Shown here piece by piece: positions 45,461 through 57,780 of a stretch of DNA of 64,000 nt (the first letter of the stretch is position 1; each line of letters starts with the position of its first letter). The position numbers and the translations under genes were made by a program. The DNA comes from Datisca glomerata (Eukaryota > Streptophyta > Magnoliopsida > Cucurbitales > Datiscaceae). A model generated the notes under the pieces. That model was not told the origin of the DNA. It worked only from the letters and a program-made list of their open reading frames with translations, and ran no database searches. The stretch covers positions 248,001-312,000 of the forward strand of contig QANY01009317.1 of assembly GCA_003255025.1 (NCBI GenBank), read 5' to 3'.

Positions 45461-46150
45461 TGGCTTCGAATCTTCATTTATTGGTTTGTTTACCCTTTAT
45501 ACAATTTACACAAACATCAAAGTCTATAAGATCTAAGACACCGATAATTTTGTCTGACACAAGTCTCTCTATTCTCCATCTAGAGATAGGATCTAATCTC
45601 TTGTACCATAATGCAACTGAATTCTCACTGGTTATCAATTCTTTTAGTACCCCGTGTACTTAATTGCAGGGATTCATTAAATGAAGTAATCATATCAAGT
45701 AAATAAATATTATTGTAACCTGATAAAGAATTGGAACCAACCAAATTTGAATCACGAAACAAACAAAAACTTGCATCTCTAAATGAACAAACATAACCAA
45801 CTTTGTCTAAAACAGAAATAAAAATCAAATTTTGTCTAAAAGATGGTACAAAAAATGTTTTATCAAGATCTAAATAAAATCCAGTATTTAACAATAGTCT
45901 AAATTTTCCTATTGACTCAACTTCAACTATCTTGTCATTGGCAACGTAGATTTATTTTTCAACATCACTTAGATTTCAACAATTTAGGCAACCCTGCATA
46001 GACACACTGGTATGAGCTATTACACCAGAATCTATCCACCACGTGTGTCTAGGAACCAAACTTAAATTAATCTCAGAAAAAATCAAATTAAGAAGTATAC
46101 CTTTCTTAGCACGCCAAGCGTGATAATTGGTGCATTGCTTCTTCCTATGT
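45461..46150 (-). pseudogene. Copia-3 protease and gag-pre-integrase
   Basis: Minus strand from 46,150: a knuckle (CYFYGAEGHRKKQC), HAWRAKKGILLNLI, then HTWWIDSGVIAHTSVSMQGC near 46,040 (aspartic protease active site DSG), DLDKTFFVPSFRQNLIFISVLDKVGY (45,870), then NNIYLLDM and, near 45,520, a CLEGK-like zinc block of gag-pre-integrase. The first Cys-X2-Cys of the knuckle reads Cys-X2-Tyr. Confidence 0.9.
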
Positions 46151-46860
46151 CCTTCAGCTCCATAGAAGTAACAACCAGTATATTCCAGGTCAACTGGTTT
46201 CTTTTATTGTTTATTGTGTGGTGTTGTATCTATAGCTTCCTTATCCTTCTTTCTTTTCTTTCTCTATCCTTATCCTTAGAGGTTGAGGCCAGGTAAGCAC
46301 TATCCTATCTTATCTTGCTTCACGCTTTCGTCTTCCAAAACACAGTGCGAGATGAGCTTATTCAATGACTAAGTCTTTTTCTGATAGTTGTAGTTCACCT
46401 TTAACTGATTAAACTGCGCCAGAAGGGATATTAAAACCAAATGCACACACAAGTCGTTTGAGAGTTTGAGCTTAAGTTCTTTCAACCTTGAAACATGATG
46501 AGACATTTCCATGATGTACTCCATGATGTTGCATTTACCCTTATAACTCATTGAAATTAGATATGTAAAGAGCGTACCAATTTCTGCATTTTCATTCTTG
46601 ACAAACCTCTCTTCAATATCCGCGAAAAAATCCTTAATCGTATTAATCTTTTCAGATACAGTTTCCATGAATGCTTCTGCAATGGCTTTTTTTCTTGATC
46701 AACATACACATGGGATTAGATTTCTCTCACCTTTTTGTATCCCTCTTATCATCAAATGTACTTTTATCTGTAAGAGATGAAGGAGGATCAGTCCTTAACG
46801 CAAGGTCGAGATCTATGACTCCAAGAACTAACAAGAATTTCTCTTTCTAGGACTTGGAGT
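46151..46860 (-). pseudogene. Copia-3 gag
   Basis: Minus strand at 46,668-46,369: METVSEKINTIKDFFADIEERFVKNENAEIGTLF, MEYIMEMSHHVSRLKELKLKLSND, LLAQFNQLKVNYN. This is the copia gag helical core (UBN2 type), which packages RNA in the particle. Upstream residues (46,860-46,670) are in another frame. Further down, a Lys-rich stretch (46,260-46,210) leads to the zinc knuckle. Confidence 0.85.
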
Positions 46861-48077
46861 TTAATCCATTTAGTACTAGAAATTAAATTGACGTTGGCAG
46901 TAATACTAGTAGGAGTAATAGCTGAACAAAGAACAACAAACAAACAAAACATGCTCACGTAAGTCCCAAAATAATAATAAATTGAAATAAAGGTAAATCA
47001 CATATTAAGATACCAGACACTCCATTAATATTTTTACTTTAACCAATGTATTAATTTGTAAGTGATGTCTTGGTGTTGTAATCAAACACTGATAATAAGA
47101 ACACGTCAAACAAGCAAACTTCATTTAGGCTGATTTTTTATTCACATGTAAAATTGAATGATCATCACGCATTTATTATCACAGGATACACATATAATTT
47201 TGTCAAATATTTACCTTCATTTGGACCTGTTAATATTCACATATGTTACACACACAACCATATATATTTTAAGATAAAAATAATTTTCACAAGAGAAGTC
47301 ACTTTGATGACATATTGCTTCAATTAAATCATGTCAATATATATATATATATATAACATACTAATATTTGAATTTAAAAATTATATTGTAATTAATTCTT
47401 AAATTAATTGATAAAAAGTAAATTTATCATCCCTTTAATTATTTTGAAATTTAATTTAATTAATTGAACCACAAACTTAACCTAAATTATTTTAGTTAAA
47501 TAATCCTCAAAATTAATTTAATTGAACTAAAAATTAAGTTCATTAAAACCTAAAAAAAAATTACTATGAGGCTGGGGACTCCCCAGCCCTTATGTGTGCT
47601 AGAACTTTTTTTTATCAAATCAATACTAATTGCTGTAGGCCGAAGCCCACGGCCTTATTTTTTTTTAATAACTGTCAGGCCCACAGCTTGTTCCCCTTCA
47701 CGGAACAATTGGCCCGTGTATTTCTGAAACCTTAGAGAAGACCAGGGGTTTTAACAAATCAATACTAAGTTGGCCGCTAGTCTCTGTTGCCCCGGCCAGA
47801 CCACCGCGGCTCTTCTTGGCAGTGCCGCCTGGCCGCCTCTCCGGTCACCCCGTCGCTGCCTGTCACCACCACTGGACAGCAGCCCGAATCTGAAAATAAA
47901 AAAATACTAAAATATTATACCAAAATATACTGAAGATTCCATTCCTAAATCTAATAATTCTAGCTTACAACCATCAAATTCAATAACATCGTGATATTTG
48001 ATATAAACTCCTATAATCATGGATCTAAACATAAATTTGATTCTCAATAATTCAACATGTATGACTATTTTACCAGT
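46861..48077 (-). other. Copia-3 leader, with a GC-rich patch
   Basis: About 1.2 kb lies between the 5' LTR and gag. Most is AT-rich, with an (AT)n run at 47,336-47,354. The patch 47,570-47,890 is GC-rich (CCCCGGCCAGACCACCGCGG; GGCCGCCTCTCCGGTCACCC), unlike anything else in the element, and contains two TCAATACTAA words (47,620 and 47,759). No gene is recognised in it. Next to the LTR, minus-strand ACTGGTAAAATAG is a weak match to a TGGTATCA primer site. Confidence 0.6.
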
Positions 48078-48576
48078 TGTTAGAGAAAAATCCTTTATCA
48101 GTATAACTATTTTTTAAAATTCTAAGAACTCATGTTAAAATACCAAGAATCAAATAACGAATTAAACGAAAGTTTACCTGAATCCATGATGATAGATCGT
48201 TCTATAGATTTGAGCGATTAGCTTTTCAGATCCACACGATTCTCTAAGAGAGAGTCCATTTGGATTAAGCATATTTGTTTTTTTTCTAACGATGAGATAT
48301 TAGAGAGAATAAATAGTTTTTCCTTAATCGTGTAATCTGGGAACTATTACCATTTATAGATAACATTTATGTTATCTTTTGATAATTATATTTTAACATA
48401 TCCTAAAAATTTAAATTACTTTTTAAGTCTCTACTTATCAAAGCTCCACACTCTATCAAATACATTTAAAGCCCAAATTACTCAAACTTTAGCAGATCAC
48501 TTCTAATTGAACTTAACTTTATTTGACAGTTTACAATACATAATTATTCATATATAATCTCACGAAGGATCCAACA
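48078..48576 (-). repeat. Copia-3 right LTR (5' LTR)
   Basis: 499 bases, TGTTAGAG to GGATCCAACA, matching 40,156-40,656. Followed by the TGCAC duplication. Confidence 0.95.
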
Positions 48577-49530
48577 TGCACAAGATTCATAGCTATGCTT
48601 AGTAAAGAAAAGGCTGTCATCAACAAAGAATATATGAGAGATAATTGGGCCTCTTCTTTTTTGTTAAATTGCTTTCATACTCTCCTCATCTACAACTTTA
48701 TTCAAACATCTTGAAAGATTATCAGCTACTGTGATAAATAGATATGGGGACAAAAGTTCATCTTGTTTTAAGCCTCTCGTAGGTGTATCAGCGCTCTTGG
48801 AGAACCATATTTATGAGAATCTTGTAATTAACAGAGATAACACATATCATAGTCTAGTGAACCACAACCCCATTAAAACTCATGTTGTATAAGAGCTTCC
48901 CTAAAAAAGACCAACTGACCCTATCATAAGCCTTCATCATATTATTTTTAAGAGTAACCACTCATTTCCTACCTATTTCCTTTTTTTAAGATGATAAAAC
49001 ACCTCTTCGGCAATGATATTCTTTCGTGGATGTGCTTTCTACCAATGAAAGCACCTTGGTTATCAGAAATACAAGAACCAAGCAAATGTTTCAATCTATC
49101 AACTAGGATTTTAGAGAAAATATTATGGGTGAAATTGTATAGTGCAATTTTGCTTAAATTGGAGCAAGGGTTTTAGGCTGTTTTATACTAGGGACCAATT
49201 AGTATATTGGTTTCATTGACTGAGTTGGGCATGTATCCAAAGATCTTCACCAACTGGTTACCAATGTAAAAGGAGCCAGATAGTTCATCAGGCCATGAAG
49301 CCTTACCAGCACCTAAAGAAAAAATGGCATCCTCATTAATAAGGCATCGGGCTCGTTAAACTGATATTAAGGGACACTTGCCTCCTTAAACTGATATTTT
49401 CTTCCTCATTAATAAGGCACTCAACATGCCCCAACACCCCTTCTACATCAGAAATAGGTTCTTCGCTGAAGCAATCAGTGTAAAGCTTTCTGATAACATA
49501 TCTCAGCACTATTTCCATCATCCAAAATAT
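48577..49530 (-). pseudogene. LINE reverse transcriptase, 5' part (right of copia-3)
   Basis: Minus strand from 49,530: MMEIVLRYVIRKLYTDCFSEEP, LINEEENISLRRQVS (linker before RT), then near 49,300 KASWPDELSGSFY, ILVDRLKHLLGSCISDNQGAFIGRKHIHERI near 49,100-48,990, AYDRVSWSF-like block near 48,930, LKQDELLSPYLF near 48,750, and FFVDDSLFF near 48,615 (catalytic box). This is plant L1-like ORF2. The reading continues in frame at 40,155 beyond copia-3. Several stops. Confidence 0.92.
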
Positions 49531-50304
49531 GGAGAATTGGAGACGGCCATTTTGACCAAAAAATGGAGATAAAAATAGTGTGTTAAGATCAACATATGTT
49601 ATTGTATAATTTACTTTCATTTTCAGTACTATTTTCCTCACGTTTTCTTTATTTTTCTTCTCTGATAGAGGAACTTAACATGCAGATGGAAGTGCATGGG
49701 ACTAGCTTATTAATTCGTCTACTCGTCAGCTTTGCATCAGCGTGTCTAATACGTGGAGTTCCATGCATATGCCAATGCGGAGTGTTAATATTTGACTGGA
49801 AAGAGAAAAAAAAGGGAAAGTCACAAAAGTCTCTTCTTACTGCAGATCTTATGGTCTGAGAAATAAAGTTGATATCATGGTTTAAACTTCTCACCATATT
49901 CTTTTGGCCTAAAACCACTTCAAATGGTACGCCCGACTCTTCTTCCATGTTTATATTGGGTGCCATAAATTGCAAAAATATCTTGGGTACTTTGACTCTA
50001 TCTTGCAAAAAACCCTATACAATTTTTTTCAGGTAATTAGTCCATTTGATAAGTGTAATTATCAGTAACTGTGTTAGTTTTAGTAAACCTAACTGTCGAT
50101 GAATTATTGGTTTTCTCTTCAATTTATGTAATAGTCTTGAGCTTTTCAGAGGTAATGGTCTCATAGTCGTGACCAATGGCTGCCACAAACTCTTCTTCCT
50201 CTAACACTTCCTCTTTTATAACAAATAGCTTAGGATCCAACTCTGAGACTCCTATTTTCTTTCTGTCAAACATATGCAACCTTATTTCGATTAGACTTTA
50301 TTTA
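49531..50304 (-). pseudogene. Possible upstream part of the LINE (low certainty)
   Basis: The minus strand holds open stretches at 50,008-49,649 (MEEESGVPFEVVLGQ and further) and at 50,270-50,100 with an acidic helix-like segment (LDPKLFVIKEEVLEEEEFVAAI). They lie upstream of the LINE RT on the same strand and could be LINE ORF1 or endonuclease remnants, but I see no decisive motif. The region could equally be unrelated. Confidence 0.3.
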
Positions 50305-51015
50305 TGTCCAAAACTTCAACAATACAAATATTATTTTCCCGTGGTAAGCACGGGGAATCTCCTGACCAGGGGAACCTGTAACGGTGATGTCATGTGCGTC
50401 CTTCCCTCTAGCTAGAGCACCTCACGACTAATTAACTTTTATCAAACAAAAACAAGGAACCCAAAAGGCGAGGAATCGGGGGTTGGCTGTCCCACCTAAG
50501 GGCCTCTGATGCTTAAGTCAGTATTTGGTCGATATTTTGGCATAATTTCCATTTGAGAGAATTAACATACCTCTTCTGTTTTTCAATAGATGTACTTACA
50601 CCTGGGCCATCGGGTGGAGGAGCGTGTCAAAGAAATCTTTCAGAAGCGAGCTGGGGAAGCCTTACAAGACACGATGCATTCGACTGGGTAGAAGGGATGT
50701 GACATTGACATAAAGCGTTCAACATTAAATGTTAAAATGATCGGATAAAGGCTACCCTGACATCTTGTCATGGCTATTAGACATTTGAGTGATAGTTTCA
50801 ACGAGTAATGATGACATCATGCTCGTGGCTATCCAAGCTCTCTTTACACACCTTACTCATACTCGTACATGTGCTTGAGTCTGTGCAACTCGAGCGTCCT
50901 CGATGTTGACCAGATGAGGTTGATTCTTTTCCTCTGGAACCTTTTTTCATCAGGGCCTCTGACGCGGCGCAGCACATATTGTCGAGTCATTGATGGTTGG
51001 AAAAATACCCATAAC
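50305..51015. repeat. Element X left repeat
   Basis: Blocks: GTGGTAAGC, CTGACCAGG, AACGGTGATGTCATGTG, GAGCACCTCACGAC, CTAAGTCAGTATTTGGTCGA, TATTTTGGCATAATTT, GGGGAAGCCTTACAAGACACGATG, GTTCAACATTAAATG, GTCATGGCTATT and CATCAGGGCCTCT-like ends. All recur in the right repeat. An uninterrupted target site for gypsy-2 (TTGGTCGATATTTT) is seen near 50,528. Confidence 0.85.
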
Positions 51016-53448
51016 AGTTGCCCTAAGTTGAGGACTTGGGTGGCTTCATTTGCTCAGTTACGAAGACTTCATTATTCATGCTCTGTGTCTGAGTTATTCA
51101 GGCATGATAACTTCACGTGCCTTGGGCATCTCACTCTTGTGCCTTAAGTTTTATTCATCCAGGGAGACTGCAGCGAATAGAATTAATTATCTGAACCCTG
51201 CTGTCATGCATGTGTCATTTCATCTTTCCCACATTTTGATATTGTTAACCCCTAGGGAGTGGGGGCATTAATGGTGCGTTGGTGTGCGTTAAAGGGGGTG
51301 AGGGTCACTATTCTGTTAATCCTGACTTCTCAACACGTCATGTTGTTTTATTTTTCCATTTAGTCTTCTAGAATATTCTCATTGGACAGTGAAATGGCCG
51401 CTCATTGATTGTGGAGTATCTTCAACGGTCGCCATCATGGCCCCTTTTAATTTAATGCCCATTAAATGAGTCGTTTCCCCCTTAAGGTCTATATGGGTGG
51501 TCCTCTTTCAAATTTCCCTCATCTTTGCCTTCTTGATAATATTAAAGTCCATGTTCATCTTTGTCTCTCCTCTCGATTTCCTCGGGAGAACAATAGTTCT
51601 TCCCCCTCTTGGGGCTCCTTCCGTTTTGAGAGTTCTCCTTTATTTATCTCTATTTTTGCCTGTTTCATGTTGCAAGCATTCTTCGAGTAGATAAAGTTTT
51701 GTTTCTCCTTAATCAAGCTTTAACTTGGTATGGCGATCTAGAAAGCTAGTTTAATTCATTTGGTTCTTGGCCAGAGGACCTTTCTTTCATCACCTATCCA
51801 GGCATTTTTGTTCTAGATAAATCCTTGAGCTGTAATGCTCATAAAAGGGCTTTATCCTTGTCTTTCGAGCTATAGTGCTCAGTAGATATCCTTCCTTGAT
51901 GTCTAGCTAAACGTGTCTTCTCTCGCTAGACCCTCAAATCTCGTTTGCGAGCATAAGTGCTCGGGAGACTTCACCTTTTACCTTGATCCCGACTGGTGGG
52001 CTAGAGCACCTCACCAATCCTTACTTTTTGTTTAATCCTAACTGGTGGGCTAGAGCACCTCACCAGTCATCACTTTTTGTCCCTTCGTCGCACGTCATAG
52101 AAGAGTCAATCCTTAGAGATTAATAGGCTAGTCAAAAAATCATTAGCAAATATTTCTACTGCATATTCTATTTTTTCATAAAAGTAGATTCTCTCGAAAG
52201 GGACCTTATCAAAGGTTAATCCTATATAAGAAGATTGTTTGAGTAGAAGAAGGAAACCTCTTATCTGACCAATGTCGATGAGCAGGTGAACTTTGTCGTC
52301 CATTTCACCGAGGTGGAGGGCTGAAGACAACCAAGTTTTCATTTCCTAAGCTCTTACCCTTCATTTTTCGTAGGAATATCTTTCCTTCTAAGCTTCATCT
52401 TTGCCTTGACGGCCGTATCCCTTAGCCCTATACACTGTTACGAGTGGGCCTCAACTCTTCCTCTCTAGTTGCATCGGAGGGAGTACAGCCGACAATTCCA
52501 GTCATTAAGGTTTCTCCCAGGATTTGTCTTTGGGTGGCAAGCCGATTACGGGATCTTTTCTTGTCAGTTCAGTCACTTCATGCTGAGGTTTGGGAGGAAC
52601 ACGCCCACATATTTCACTCCGAGAAGCATGGTTCTACTGGGAACCAAGAAAAAATAGGGTCTCGTGATCGTCCTTACCCTCTCACCGGGTCTTCATGCCC
52701 TGGCCCAGCTTGTGAGCCCACATACTAATTTTGGAATGGACCTTATCCTTCTCCTTTACCCAAGGTGTGATGTGGGAGCATTTCCATCCGAGGTGGAGGA
52801 TTGATGGGGGCTGTGTATTCCAACTGAAAATGTTCCCAAGCCAGTGCGGTTTTTCTTCGCATGTGTTGGAGTTTTGTAAAATTGTTGATGGAAAAAAAGA
52901 GCCCCAAGAAATCGAATGGAGGATGTTCCATCGATACTTTCCTCCACGTTTCTTTGTTGCTCATATACTACCCCAGGAGGGTCCTTTAGGGGCCTTCATC
53001 TTTATTTGCTACCCAACGACTTTATTCTCATTCTTCATCTTTCGAGGAAGACCTGAACAAGAACCTTAAAATATGAGGGCTTGGTCATTCACCATCTAGT
53101 TTTATTTTGGTCCTGGTTTCCTCAAGCGGTAGCATTTCTCTGTCGAGGGTTTGAGTTGCAAGGGATGGCCATTTCCCTACAAGAGACCGATGCAACCTGG
53201 GCGGCGACTAGCGTGTATTTCCTCCCTTTATCGATTACCTCAGAGATTGTAGCCATTGTTTCTTTCTTGCTTCGCCATATAATCATTGCGATGGCAAAGG
53301 GTTCTTACTTCGTCGTGGGAAGGGGTCAGTCCCTCTCTTTTCAGACTTCGCCAGCGTAGGGTGCCGAACTCATCCTCTCTTTATGGGGGAGAAATGGTTT
53401 CAAGTACTTTGAATAAGGATGATTTTGTCGTCATCCCCACAAACAACA
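51016..53448. other. Element X internal region, no recognised gene
   Basis: Less AT-rich than the rest of the window. CTAGAGCACCTCACC occurs twice 49 bases apart (about 52,000 and 52,049), echoing GAGCACCTCACGAC in the flanking repeats. Open frames on the plus strand (52,444-52,728; 52,731-53,069) have no motif that I know and end without a domain. CTCCTTTATTTATCTC near 51,640 and the CATTAAATGAG run near 51,460 look promoter-like, so some of this may be more LTR than internal. Confidence 0.5.
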
Positions 53449-53673
53449 CCAACTATTTATGTCAAAAACTTCAACAATAGAGATATTGGTTTCCTGTGGT
53501 AAGCGCAGAGAATCTCTTGACCAGGGTAACCTACAACGGTGATGTCATGTGTCATTCCCTCTGGCTGGAGCACCTCACGACCTTAACATCCGCAAAACAA
53601 AAACAAGGAACCTAAAAGATGAGGAAGCGGAGGATTGTTGTCGCAACGTATGTCTAAGTCAGTATTTGGTCGA
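53449..53673. repeat. Element X right repeat, part 1
   Basis: Matches 50,305-50,529 with small differences, up to AGTATTTGGTCGA, where gypsy-2 begins. GTCGA at 53,669-53,673 is the left target copy. Confidence 0.85.
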
Positions 53674-55551
53674 TGTCGCAACGTGCATACGCAGAGCGAC
53701 GATTGAAAAAAAAACATTTTTGAAGAAAAGAAATTCAGAGTCGCCACCAATCATATTAGGGTATGATTAGTCACCCAATTTTAAAATAAAAGTTTTGGTC
53801 TATTAAAATTTGAAATTAGTTCGGGAGTCATTTGTATTCAGAAAATTTGGTATCCCAAAATCACAAAGTCCGTCGTCTGAATTTTGGTAAGAGAAAAGAA
53901 TTGATAAAGATAATATGATTTAAATTTACATGCTATTTTGTGACCCAAACATGTACATGTTATTTATAAGTGAATTAAACATAAATCACATATATACACA
54001 TGTTGATATAAATGAATGAGACATGACTCACATTTTAAACATAATAATATAAGATACCTAACTAAATAAATATGTAAAGAAAAGTTAAAGTAACAACTAC
54101 ATGGAAAATAAAAGAAATAAATAGATGTAAAGTTGGAATCACATGTATTGTAGGATGACAAAGTGGGAAATATGTGTACAGTGTAAAAATAATATATAGA
54201 ACATGTAAAAGAAGATGCATGAAAAGATATGGAATTAATCAAATATAAAATAAATATATATTAAAAGAAAAAAAAAAGAAAAAAGAAAGAAAATTAAAGT
54301 AAAATAATAAAAGGGGGGAGGAAGAACAGAGGGTGACACCACAGGGCGTTCTCCCTCTGTTTCTCAATAGAGGGTGAATCACCATATGTTTGACTGATGG
54401 TCAATCTCGGCCAATTTTTTATAATTATATTATTATAAAATATAAATTTTAAATAATTTATGTTTAAATAAATTAATTTATGTAAATATTTAATTTTATT
54501 AAGATAATGTGTGTGTGTGCACGCGCGCATAATTGACATAAATATACAATTTTTGACTTCATAACCTACTAATTATCATTTTTTCTTCCTTCCTTCATTT
54601 TTAATCAAATAGCAAATAAATAATCATGAATGATTATTAATTCAAATAAGTGTCACTAAAATAGTAACAAGATCTAAAAAACAAAAGACTTGTGAGAACA
54701 TTAAAAAAAATTAAAGCTTAAATATTTGCATAATCTTTATATAGATGTTTAATCCTCTATTTTATGCATTTTTTATGTATGAGAAATTATCATAGGAGAT
54801 TTTGGAATCAAATGTATACTTTCAACTCATTAAATGGTTGATTCACATTGAGTTAATTTTGCACCCCTCAAAAGGCTTCATCCTCATACCCATTGATTGA
54901 GTTGATGACAAAGATATCTCATTATTAAATTTATAATAAAATTAACAATGCATAAAAATAAACTCAAGATTAAGAGTAAAATGAAGAAGAGGTGACAAAC
55001 ATTTACATATGAAAAAAGAAACAAAAAAATATAAACTGCATGAATATGAAGGAGAAATGATGAAGAACAATGAACGATATATATTGTTAGATAAGGTGCA
55101 CACACACACAAAGAAATTTAAACTAAATTAAGAAAAATGAATTAGAGAAAATGAATAGAAATGTAAACTCTCTTCCTCCCCCTCTCTCTCTAAAAACGAT
55201 CACTCTCATTCTCTGAAAAGACTACTCTCATTCTCTGAAAAGACTACTCTCATTCTCTCAAAAGAGCCTCTTCTCCTCCAAAATAACCCCCACTCAATTG
55301 AAAACCCCCTCCCTATTTATAGGTAAAATTAAGGTTTCACTTTTTTTCTTTTAGTCCTTATGCTCCATTTTTAGTTTGTTAGTCCTTGAACCTTTTTTCT
55401 TATATTTTTAGTCCCTAGTCTATTTATCTATTTTATAAATTATTTTTTTTTGTTTTTTCAAAAATCACACATAGTCTTAGACTAGTAAATGTGTCAATAA
55501 ACAAAATGTGTATATTTAAAGTATTGGATCAGACAAAATACGATATCTACA
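53674..55551 (-). repeat. Gypsy-2 left LTR (3' LTR)
   Basis: Matches the right LTR and, more distantly, the gypsy-1 LTR. Relative to the right LTR it lacks a segment near 53,840 (the piece with GTGGGGAAGATATTAGCACCC at 60,830). A CATTCTCTGAAAAGACTACTCT-type unit is repeated near 55,200-55,260. A minus-strand TATA-like CTATAAATAG lies near 55,315. Confidence 0.9.
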
Positions 55552-55698
55552 GCTGCCCCCATTTGTTAACGCTTCTACACTTAGAAGGTGGACAAAAGTT
55601 AGATACGTATTCTGATTGACATGAGAAAACACTATATGGATAAGAGGAATAAAAACCTCGACTGATTCAAACTCTATGAAATGATAGAATGTGAAATG
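55552..55698 (-). other. Gypsy-2 polypurine tract and start of 3' region
   Basis: Minus-strand AACAAATGGGGGCAGC precedes the LTR start TGTAGATATCG, as in gypsy-1. Confidence 0.7.
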
Positions 55699-56163
55699 GC
55701 CCTGGATAGACACCGGCTGCGACCTCAACTCGATGCGGGTTTGATTTAACCAGATTAATTAAAATGGACCAGGCGCTGACACCGGGCTTTGACTGCGACA
55801 AAGTCAGGTTCAATTTAACCAAAGATATTTGAAGGCTAAATAACTTGGAGTAGGCTTTGACCTCAACTCAATTCGGGTTCGATTTAATCAAAGATATTTG
55901 AAAGGGAAATGAACTTGGAACAGGCTTCGACCTTGACTCAATTCAGGTTTGATTTAACCGGATATTTTAAAATGGACTGGGCGTTGACACCGGGCTTCGA
56001 CCGGGATAAAGTCGGGTTGAATTTAACTAAAGATATTTAAAATGGACTTGGAACAGGCTTCGACCTTGACTCACTTTGGTTTCAATTTAACCAGATATTT
56101 TAAAATGGATCAGCCGCTGACATCGGGCTTTGAGCAAGAGAAAGTTGGGTTCAATTTAACCGG
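55699..56163. repeat. Gypsy-2 3' tandem array
   Basis: Shorter and more degenerate version of the gypsy-1 array: half A (CTGGATAGACACCGGCTGCGACC, TTGGAACAGGCTTCGACCTTGAC) and half B (GACCAGGCGCTGACACCGGGCTTTGAC) units, each ending (A/G)GGTT(C/T)(A/G)ATTTAACC. Several half A units here have lost the TAGACGC word and carry AACTTGGA(A/G)(C/T)AGGC instead, and AGATATTTGAAA spacers have spread between units. Confidence 0.9.
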
Positions 56164-57780
56164 ATTAATAGATGTTGAAGTTGGCTTCTGCATGTCTCAT
56201 ATAACAACATAATCTAGATTAATGTAAGCTTTAAATGTGGAAATTCATGCGTGGATTTTGAAAGAATATCAATAAATGACTCATGCACTTTAATTGTATC
56301 AAAACAATTAATGTGATGCATGTCTATGCATTGCAACATAATGATTTTGAATGCATTCTATGCATGATGTGAACATTTATAAGAAAATTATTTAAAGATT
56401 TTTGAAAGTTGACTAACGTGGCCTTTGATTTTAAGTGGATGCTCTTGATGGTTTGAAACTAAAGCAACTAGTATGATGCATGTTTATGAAATTCTCAACT
56501 TATATTAGAAGTGGAATGATCATGATAGTGTGAACAATATGCATGATTGTGAGCATTTAAGAAAATCTTATGATGATGTTTTTTAAATGGGTCATTGTAG
56601 CCATCTCCATCATCCTTTTCAACAGTCGTTTGGACTAGGATCATAGATTGACTTGAGATATTGAGCACATGATAGAGAAAATGGGGTACTAGATGATGCC
56701 CCAGTATTCAACTTTTTGCCAATGGTAGAAAAACTAGTGATTTCCCCTTTATTCATCTCACTCTTCACTTGTACGTATCATATTGTTTTATAGCTACAAA
56801 CCCTCTTATATATGCACATGTTAACATTTGTCCCTCCTCTTTCCTTTGACCAATGATGCACTTTCAAGTTTTCACCATGACCTGAAACCTTTTTTTCCAT
56901 GGTGCCTTTTTAGGTTTTCACCATGCTCTCAAACTCCTTTTTGTGCCAAAAGTCATGCTCCTAAGTAATTTCATGAGTAATTTACAATGTCATCTACATG
57001 CTCTAGATGTTAGAGGAAAGAAATGGAGAAAGTAAGAATGATAGAGTCAATATTGTGAATAAAGGCTTTTTATTGACAAAAAAGCGGATAAACAAGTACT
57101 TGAAAAGGTTATGAGAAAACAAACTGTGGAATAAGATTTTTTCAGTTTTTGAATGGCTCTTTCAAGAATTAAAGCATTTCGCATACTGTTTTTCTCACTC
57201 ATAGTAATCATCCTTTCCTTCTTTTCCTTTGCCTTTTTTTCTTCTTCTTTTTTTTTCTTTTTCTTTTGAGAGGTGATGTCTTGCTCATGACAAATTTATA
57301 TTGAGGTATTAACTTATGTAAAGTCATACTCTTATTGTGGATAGATCTTCTTGGTTTGGAGAGGATTTTATTTGGGTTGTAATGTAGGCTAGGATTTTTA
57401 GGCTACCAAAAGAAAAGATATCAAAGGCTCAAAACTTATCTGAATTTTTTTTGAACAAATTTTCCCTAAAGTAAGAGGACAATCTAAAAAAATCACAAGG
57501 CTCACTTGGCTTTGACCTTTTTTTTGTTTTGCATTTGCTATATTTTTGTTGATTTTTTTTGCCTTTATCTTTTTCTTTTACGCCAGTTTGAGAAATTTTT
57601 CACATTTTGAGACATATATATTGACAAAAATAATAATTGCTCCAGTGTAAGGAGTGATCATTGGATGGGTGTCATGAAATGAAGATTCTTTTTAGGCTTA
57701 GTTGGGCTTGCAATGGATAAAGTGTTTGGGATTACAGAAAGAATGTATTTCCATCATTTCCAATCAGAAGTAAATTTAAC
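56164..57780 (-). other. Gypsy-2 3' untranslated region
   Basis: Non-coding. It matches 30,660-31,100 of gypsy-1 in its first part. A long pyrimidine run is at 57,211-57,267. Short open frames show no domain. RT, RNase H and integrase would be expected to its right but are missing. Confidence 0.65.

Larger units (their letters stand above)
40156..48576 (-). mobile_element. Ty1/copia retrotransposon copia-3, both LTRs and target duplication
   Basis: Left LTR 40,156-40,656 and right LTR 48,078-48,576 both run TGTTAGAGAAAAATCC to GGATCCAAC(G/A). A perfect TGCAC duplication flanks the element (40,151-40,155; 48,577-48,581). Coding is on the minus strand: gag, protease, integrase, RT, RNase H from right to left. 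A solo LTR sits between RT and integrase. Stripped of it, the element is about 6.6 kb. The LTRs differ at many positions by eye, so it is old. All proteins are broken. Confidence 0.96.

Noticed and set aside
47570..47890. GC-rich patch as a CpG island of a host gene
   Set aside because: It lies within the copia-3 leader, and no open frame or exon structure was recognised.
52444..53069. Two consecutive plus-strand open frames in element X as a host gene
   Set aside because: No recognised motif, no clear start context, and overlapping minus-strand frames are equally long; kept only as unknown interior.
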